Shown: positions 56,604 through 62,120 of the stretch, piece after piece
Layout of the letters: every line of letters begins with the position of its first letter
Numbering within the stretch: position 1 is the stretch's first letter
Origin: Chthoniobacteraceae bacterium
GTDB taxonomy: Bacteria; Verrucomicrobiota; Verrucomicrobiia; Chthoniobacterales; Chthoniobacteraceae
Assembly (NCBI GenBank): GCA_947471505.1
Contig: CANIWM010000029.1
Location: 1-62,120 of the forward strand
Direction: 5' to 3'
DNA length: 62,120 bases
Notes under the pieces: generated by a model
What the model was told of the DNA's origin: nothing
Databases searched by the model: none
What the model saw: the letters and a program-made list of their open reading frames with translations, nothing else
Program-made: the position numbers and the translations under genes

Positions 56604-59600
56604 ATGCCAGACGCAATAGTTCGACTGACCCAAGTTTTCAAATTCCTCAAGGAACTCAATGAGTTGAGGAATCCCGTTGCGCGGGATTTGTCGGGCTATA
56701 CGGAAGTGCTGCGTCTCGATGCGTGGCCTATGCACCCGTGCATCGTGGTGCGGCGTGGCGACCGTGTTGAAGAAGAGGACGCCGATGCCGAGGCTGAGAT
56801 GGAACCACTCATCCGAATCCAACGCGCACGTCTCACGCCTTGCCCGAAACCACCCGTCGCACTCGACGGCTGGCTAAAGCCGGGCTGGCAGGCGGCTGAT
56901 GCAGAAACGGCGGTGCTCGAATCGCGGAACTTCTTGGATGACCAGAAAAAGACCGTCACCGTTGAGTTTGCCGATGATGGTGAAAGAGTTGCGGCTTTGA
57001 ATGTTTGGAGTGTCGCGCGAACGAAGTGGTGTGTAGCCGAGCGACCAGCGATTGCGGCCCTGAAGGTTTTCGAGCGGATTCACACGCTGTGGAGTGCGAT
57101 GCAGCGCGAGGGCGACCGCGTCGAACTCGTCTTGGCAGATGGGATGCTCGCCGTGCCGTCGCAATCGGTGCGACATCCGGTGTTGATGCAGCGCATAAAT
57201 CTGGAGTTTGACCCATCGGTGCCGGAATTTCGTTTTGCGACAGGCACGGAAAAGGTGGAGCTGCATCGTGCGCTGCTTCGCTTGGTGCCGAGCATTGAGG
57301 GGCGAATGATTGCGCACTTCGACAAGGAGCTGGAATCGCAGCCAGTCGAGCCGCTCGGCGGTGACAGCGCAGCCGGATTCTTTTGCCGTCTCGTGCAGGG
57401 GCTTTTCAATGATGGCGAATTTCTCGATGAGAAATCGCGCGGTGGAGCGGATGACCGACCGAGCATTTGGCGCGAGCCCGTGATTTTTCTCCGCGCTCGC
57501 AATGCCGGATTGAGCACCACGCTGGATAACATCATCGAGGATTTGGAAGACGAGGAAACTGAACCGCCGAGAGGGTTGTCGCGCATCGTCGGCGTCGAAG
57601 CCGACGAGGATGAGCCGGGGATGAGCGGAAACGGCGATGACGAGACACGGCGCACGCCCCCGAAGCCAACGCCCGACATTCTTTTCAGCAAGCCTGCGAA
57701 CGCGGAGCAGTATGAAATCGCGGAGCGACTGGCACAGTCGGATGCCGTGCTTGTGCAAGGCCCGCCGGGCACGGGCAAGACCCATACGATTGCCAACCTG
57801 CTCGGCTACTTGCTGGCACAAGGCAAGACGGTGCTCGTGACCGCGCACACCACGAAGGCGCTGCGCGTGTTGCGGCGGCAAGTAGATGAGGCACTGCAAC
57901 CTCTGTGCTTGAGCGTGCTTGAGGGCGACGCCGACAGTCAGGCGCAACTCTCCCGTGCGGCACAGGAAATCGCCGACCGGCTCTCGCGCTCAAACGCGGC
58001 GAGTCTGCGGCGCGAGGCCGGTGTGCTCCGCGACAAGCGGCGAAAGATGCTCGACGTGGCGGCGGCTTTGCGTCGCCAACTCCGCGATGCGCGATTCAGT
58101 GAGGTGGAGGAAATCGTTCTCGGCGGCGAAGGAATGAGTCCCATCGAAGTCGCCAAGCGTGTGAAGGCGGACGCGGAGCGCGACGGCTGGATTCCCGGCC
58201 CGATTCAACCCGGTGTGACGTGCCCGCTCTCGGACGCGGAACTTCGTCAACTCTACGCGACAAACGCGACGCTCACGCCATCGGACGAAACACAACTTGC
58301 GGTTTCGCAGCCCGTGCTCGCGGATTTGGTTTCGTCGGCAGACTTTCGTTTGCTCGCAAACGAGCAGGCCGGAGCGGATTCGCGCGCGCAAGCGCATCGC
58401 CCGGAATTGTGGAGCGACGGCGCTGCCGCAGGCTACGCCGCGACGCACCTTCAAGAGCTTCATCAGCGCGTGTGTGCGGCTGCTGGCGTGCTTGCAGAGG
58501 AGCAGAACTGGCTGCGTGAAGTCCTTTTTGCCGGATGGATGGGCGGCGATTTGCGCGGCGCTTGGAATGATTTGCTCGCCGCCGCGCACGCTCTGGCGAG
58601 CGAGGCGGGCACTGCACACCGGCTTATCATGGAGCACGGGCCGGAGTTGCCCAACGCTCAACCCGCCTCCGCAATGGCGGCAACACTCAACGCGATTATC
58701 TCGCACTTAGAATCCGGGGGTTCGCTCGGATTGATGACCAAGCTACGCCATCGCGACTGGCATCAACTCATTGACGCCTGCCGAGTGGAGAACCGCGTGC
58801 CGACGACGCCAGATGAATTTCGCGCACTGCGCGCCCTCGCACAGTTACAAGAAAGTCGCAGCCGGTTTGTCGCACGTTGGCGGCGGGGCGTGGAAAGTCT
58901 CGGCGGCCCGCAAATTGAGAGCGTGGCCAGCTCCCCCGAGCGCGCGGCGCAAGGTTATGCAGCAGAGATTCGCAGTCGCTTGGAATGGCGCGAAACCGTT
59001 TGGGAACCGTTGACCGACGAATTGTGCGCAGTCGGATTCCGCTGGGATGCTTGGCTGGCGGCGCACCCGCCCGTGCCTGGCGACCACGGCGAACTCGCGC
59101 GAGTGCAGCGCGCCGGCTCGCAAGGGCTGGCGGAAATCGTCGAGGCGCAAGCTGCTTTGCTGCGACAGGCAGAGCTATCGGCGGCGTTGCAAAATCAGCG
59201 CGCGTATCTCGCCGGGTTCCCGCAAAGCGATGCCGCCTCGGTGTTGCTCACTGCGCAAGACTCATGGGACGTGGAGAACTACGAGGAAGCCTGCCGAGAA
59301 ATCGCCCGGCTCAAAGGTTTGCGCGACGCCTACGATACTCGTCTGGCTTTGCTTGCGCGAGTCGAGGAGGTCGCGCCCGCGTGGTCACACGCCATCGTGC
59401 AACGGCACAAGCCACACGACGGCGCGCAGCCACCGGGCGACGCAATCGCAGCTTGGCGTTGGCGGCAGTGGAATCAGGAACTCGAAAGACGGGCTGCGGT
59501 TTCGATGCCGGAGCTACAAGAACGGCTCGACAAAACGGAGGACGAGTTGCGGCGTGTGGCCGCACAAATCATTGAGCACGAGACGTGGGCCGCGCAGCGC

Positions 59601-61916
59601 GAACGAACCGGCCTTCAAGGGCAGCAAGCGTTGATGGGTTTCGTTCAAACGATTCGCAAAATCGGCAAAGGCACCGGAAAACGAGTGCCGGAACTCCTCC
59701 GTCAAGCTCGGCAACTACTCGCGTCCGCCCGCCGCGCAGTGCCCGTGTGGATTATGCCGCTGAGTCGTGTGTATGAGAGCTTCGACGCACGCGAAACGAA
59801 GTTCGATGTCGTCATCATTGACGAAGCGAGCCAGAGCGATGTGACCGCGCTTGCCGCGCTCTATCTCGGGCGCGAGCACATCGTTGTGGGCGACAAGGAG
59901 CAGGTGACCCCCGATGCCGTCGGGCAGCGCATTGACGATGTTCAACGCCTCATCGCCACCGACCTGCATGGAATTCCATGCAGCCATCTCTACGACGGGC
60001 AGACTTCGATTTACGACCTCGCGGAGCAGGCGTTCGGCGGCGTGGTCGCGTTGCGGGAGCATTTCCGTTGCGTGCCGGAAATCATCCAATTCAGCAATCA
60101 CCTCTCCTACAAAACCATCGTGCCGCTGCGCGAACCCCACTCCGCACCCGTGAAGCCCGCGATGGTCGCGCATCGCGTGAACGGATTTCGAGATGAGCGC
60201 GGCAAGACCAATGAAGTCGAGGCGGAGGAGATCGCATCGCTCGTTATCGCCTGCATCGGCGAACCCGACTACGCGCGAAACGATTTCGGTCAGGCAACGA
60301 GTTTTGGCGTGATTTCACTTCTTGGAGACGAGCAAGCACTGGTCATCGAAAACATCCTGCGGATCCGACTGTCGCCGGATGTTTTTGCCAAGCATCGGCT
60401 GCTCTGCGGAAACGCCGCGCAATTTCAAGGCGACGAACGCGACGTTGTTTTCCTTTCGATGGTGGATGGCCCGCCTGACGATGGACAACTCTCCTTCCGC
60501 GACGCCGGGCCAAAAGACCTCTACAAGAAGCGATACAACGTCGCCGTGAGCCGTGCGCGTAATCAGCTTTGGGTTGTCCATTCGATAGACCCCGACACCC
60601 ATCTCAAAGGCGGCGACCTTCGCCGTCGGCTCATTGAGCACGCCCGCGATCCGCAGGCGCTTATGCGTGCGATGGAGGAACAGGGCAACCGGACGGATTC
60701 CATTTTTGAAAAGCTCGTGCTCCAACGCCTCATCAGCGCCGGCTATCGTGTGCATCCGCAATGGCCGGTTGGAGCGCGCCGGATTGATCTCGTTGTCGAG
60801 GGCAAAACCAAACGCCTCGCCGTCGAGTGCGACGGCGAGAGATGGCACACGCCTGAACAACTCCACCAGGACCTCGAACGCCAATCCATTCTCGAACGTC
60901 TCGGTTGGATATTCGTTCGCATACGCGGAAGTGTTTTCTTCCGCGATCCTGACACTGCGATGGCGCCCGTGTTTGCTAAGCTGAAGCACCTCGACATCGA
61001 ACCATTGGGGGCGGCCTCAGATTCGCCTTCAACGAAGGAAACGCCGATGCTTGATCGTGTAAGGCGGCAGGCAGAGGCGATACGCGAGAGGTGGCGAATA
61101 GAAAGAATGTCACAGGAAGAACCTGACGCGGATTCCGTTCGCTCCGCGCCCCCCGCGCATCGGAATACAGCCCCTCTCGTCCGCGCGGAGCCCATCGGCC
61201 AAACAATCTCACTCCCTCCTCGGAATATGGTGCAATCTGCACCAAAGGTCGAAGTAGGCGACTCGGTCCGCTACCGCTATACGGACGCTCCGGGCGACGA
61301 GTTGTTTCACATGATTGTGGATTCAGAATCCAAACCCGACTTGGGTCTGATTAACCGGGATACCGTCGTCGCGAGAGCATTGCTCGGATTGGAAGTGGGA
61401 CAAGTGCGAGAGGTGTTTCTTCCGAGTGGCGCTAGAAGGTTAGAGGTGACAGAGCTCCGAAAGCACCAAACTCAGGGTGCTCCTCCGCCAGGCGGTGCGG
61501 ATGACTTTCGACTGGTGACTGAAATCAACGAAGGTTTTGGTGAGGATGATCGAAACGCAAACAACGAGGGTGCAACGCGTAGTGGCCAGCTAACGCTCAA
61601 GGGCCAAACATTCGCGTATAGAAATGCGAAGGAAGGGATGCTCATCGTGCTCCGGGAGTTAGCCGCCGCTGATTCAACTCTTCTTCAAAAGTGCGCCATT
61701 CATCCCGATGCCCAAGGGCAGACGAGGCGATATATTGCGCGAACCGCGGCAGAATTGTATCCAAACCGACCCGATTTGTGGAGGCACAACGAGCCGCTAC
61801 CCGGCGGGTGGTTGGTCGCGACAAATCTCAACAATGATCTGAAACTCAAGATCGTCCGCTTAGCCGCCAAGCTAGCAGGCCTGAATTTAGGAAATGATCT
61901 TGTCGTTGATTTCTAG
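56604..61916 (+). CDS. Giant SF1 helicase - Vsr/MTES_1575-like nuclease - GreA-C-like fusion, putative defence protein
   Basis: A 1770-aa cytoplasmic protein. The N-terminal 350 residues are unrecognised. An SF1 (AAA_11/AAA_12, Dna2/Upf1-like) helicase follows, with Walker A GPPGTGKT (386-393), a long helical insertion of about 650 residues, Walker B VVIIDEAS (about 1070), GDKEQVTP (about 1096) and late motifs [14 protein letters not shown] and [18 protein letters not shown]. Residues about 1368-1460 are a PD-(D/E)xK nuclease of the DUF559/MTES_1575/Vsr type (RRIDLVV about 1394, [11 protein letters not shown] about 1408). Residues about 1549-1620 resemble the GreA/GreB C-terminal domain ([38 protein letters not shown]). 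An unrecognised domain (about 1660-1770; [22 protein letters not shown]) ends it. The frame opens at a TTG (56589); I use the ATG at 56604. Helicase-Vsr fusions are known antiphage proteins; a defence role is inference. Confidence 0.8.
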   Translation: MPDAIVRLTQVFKFLKELNELRNPVARDLSGYTEVLRLDAWPMHPCIVVRRGDRVEEEDADAEAEMEPLIRIQRARLTPCPKPPVALDGWLKPGWQAADAETAVLESRNFLDDQKKTVTVEFADDGERVAALNVWSVARTKWCVAERPAIAALKVFERIHTLWSAMQREGDRVELVLADGMLAVPSQSVRHPVLMQRINLEFDPSVPEFRFATGTEKVELHRALLRLVPSIEGRMIAHFDKELESQPVEPLGGDSAAGFFCRLVQGLFNDGEFLDEKSRGGADDRPSIWREPVIFLRARNAGLSTTLDNIIEDLEDEETEPPRGLSRIVGVEADEDEPGMSGNGDDETRRTPPKPTPDILFSKPANAEQYEIAERLAQSDAVLVQGPPGTGKTHTIANLLGYLLAQGKTVLVTAHTTKALRVLRRQVDEALQPLCLSVLEGDADSQAQLSRAAQEIADRLSRSNAASLRREAGVLRDKRRKMLDVAAALRRQLRDARFSEVEEIVLGGEGMSPIEVAKRVKADAERDGWIPGPIQPGVTCPLSDAELRQLYATNATLTPSDETQLAVSQPVLADLVSSADFRLLANEQAGADSRAQAHRPELWSDGAAAGYAATHLQELHQRVCAAAGVLAEEQNWLREVLFAGWMGGDLRGAWNDLLAAAHALASEAGTAHRLIMEHGPELPNAQPASAMAATLNAIISHLESGGSLGLMTKLRHRDWHQLIDACRVENRVPTTPDEFRALRALAQLQESRSRFVARWRRGVESLGGPQIESVASSPERAAQGYAAEIRSRLEWRETVWEPLTDELCAVGFRWDAWLAAHPPVPGDHGELARVQRAGSQGLAEIVEAQAALLRQAELSAALQNQRAYLAGFPQSDAASVLLTAQDSWDVENYEEACREIARLKGLRDAYDTRLALLARVEEVAPAWSHAIVQRHKPHDGAQPPGDAIAAWRWRQWNQELERRAAVSMPELQERLDKTEDELRRVAAQIIEHETWAAQRERTGLQGQQALMGFVQTIRKIGKGTGKRVPELLRQARQLLASARRAVPVWIMPLSRVYESFDARETKFDVVIIDEASQSDVTALAALYLGREHIVVGDKEQVTPDAVGQRIDDVQRLIATDLHGIPCSHLYDGQTSIYDLAEQAFGGVVALREHFRCVPEIIQFSNHLSYKTIVPLREPHSAPVKPAMVAHRVNGFRDERGKTNEVEAEEIASLVIACIGEPDYARNDFGQATSFGVISLLGDEQALVIENILRIRLSPDVFAKHRLLCGNAAQFQGDERDVVFLSMVDGPPDDGQLSFRDAGPKDLYKKRYNVAVSRARNQLWVVHSIDPDTHLKGGDLRRRLIEHARDPQALMRAMEEQGNRTDSIFEKLVLQRLISAGYRVHPQWPVGARRIDLVVEGKTKRLAVECDGERWHTPEQLHQDLERQSILERLGWIFVRIRGSVFFRDPDTAMAPVFAKLKHLDIEPLGAASDSPSTKETPMLDRVRRQAEAIRERWRIERMSQEEPDADSVRSAPPAHRNTAPLVRAEPIGQTISLPPRNMVQSAPKVEVGDSVRYRYTDAPGDELFHMIVDSESKPDLGLINRDTVVARALLGLEVGQVREVFLPSGARRLEVTELRKHQTQGAPPPGGADDFRLVTEINEGFGEDDRNANNEGATRSGQLTLKGQTFAYRNAKEGMLIVLRELAAADSTLLQKCAIHPDAQGQTRRYIARTAAELYPNRPDLWRHNEPLPGGWLVATNLNNDLKLKIVRLAAKLAGLNLGNDLVVDF

Positions 61917-61979
61917 CACGACGGGCAGGAAAGGAACATGACCACCTGCAACCGCGCCCGCATGAATCCCGATTAAACC

Positions 61980-62120
61980 TAAAAACGGCAGTTGACCCCG
62001 TTTTTGAGGCCGAAAAATAGGGTATTTTACTCTGGAAATTGCCAACTGCGGAGCAGTTGAAAATCACTCACCCGTCCAAGGCTCATTTTTCTCTGAAAAT
62101 CCGTTCAACTGCCGTTTTTA
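61980..62120. mobile_element. MITE-like 141-bp unit with 16-bp perfect terminal inverted repeats
   Basis: TAAAAACGGCAGTTGA at 61980-61995 is the exact reverse complement of TCAACTGCCGTTTTTA at 62105-62120, the last 16 bases of the window. The 109 bp between are AT-rich compared with the surroundings and contain no ORF. It may be a complete miniature transposable element or the edge of a longer element cut by the window end; no target-site duplication can be checked on the right. Confidence 0.55.

Noticed and set aside
56168-56662. 164-aa plus-strand ORF overlapping the hsdR fragment
   Set aside because: Frame is Pro/Thr/Arg-rich and without domain; the real signal is the HsdR-like sequence in another frame.

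Overview
The window looks like a chromosomal segment from a GC-rich member of the Verrucomicrobiota. Chthoniobacterales/Spartobacteria-like bacteria are my best guess; this is inference from gene content, with no rRNA in the window. Supporting content: two secreted sulfatases, a PSD1/cytochrome-c (DUF1549/DUF1553) protein, giant secreted proteins with LamG, F5/8C, lamin-tail, CotH and PA14 modules, a PEP-CTERM protein with autotransporter-type beta-strand repeats, a KorAB 2-oxoacid:ferredoxin oxidoreductase, and many starts without a clear Shine-Dalgarno sequence. No rRNA, tRNA or complete CRISPR array was found.

Layout. 1-2.7 kb: a palindromic repeat, then an alkaline-phosphatase-superfamily protein overlapping an EboD-type 3-dehydroquinate-synthase homologue (part of an ebo-like locus). 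3-9.7 kb: a sulfatase convergent with a 1747-aa CotH multidomain exoprotein. 9.9-12.7 kb: korAB. 12.8-17 kb: an AraC/cupin regulator divergent from a xylose-isomerase-like enzyme, a DhnA-type aldolase and a secreted esterase, plausibly a sugar-use unit. 17-20.6 kb: a DUF3472-PA14-BNR exoprotein. 20.9-26 kb: hflK-hflC and a PSD1 cytochrome protein. 26-32.3 kb: small membrane protein, AI-2E-family permease, outer-membrane barrel with a possible metalloregulator box, LamG/TIM-barrel exoprotein, orphan ABC-2 permease. 32.3-37.3 kb: PEP-CTERM protein and a secreted discoidin-like protein around a strong bidirectional terminator.

37.7-47.7 kb is a compact export locus: a transmembrane protein joining a catalytically dead Ser/Thr kinase domain to a periplasmic coiled coil and SUMF1-like domain, then an outer-membrane barrel, a Wza-like export protein, a Wzc-like tyrosine kinase and a tail-specific protease. 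No glycosyltransferases are present, so it probably serves a polysaccharide or PEP-CTERM envelope system whose synthesis genes lie elsewhere. 47.7-53.1 kb is housekeeping and sugar metabolism: trmD with an ABC ATPase, a HAD phosphatase, malQ and a second sulfatase.

From 53.1 kb to the end the character changes to repeats, gene debris and defence. There is a 236-bp imperfect palindrome, a collagen-like small gene followed by a frameshifted duplicate of its own module, a lineage-specific exoprotein, a REPIN-like palindrome, a 42-bp tandem hairpin array, an XRE regulator, a solitary CRISPR-repeat-like sequence, an hsdR fragment, and a 1770-aa single protein combining an SF1 helicase, a Vsr/MTES_1575-type nuclease, a GreA-C-like domain and an unknown C-terminal domain. 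The window ends on a 141-bp MITE-like unit with 16-bp perfect terminal inverted repeats. The giant helicase-nuclease and the pseudokinase-SUMF1 protein are the best candidates for undescribed systems.
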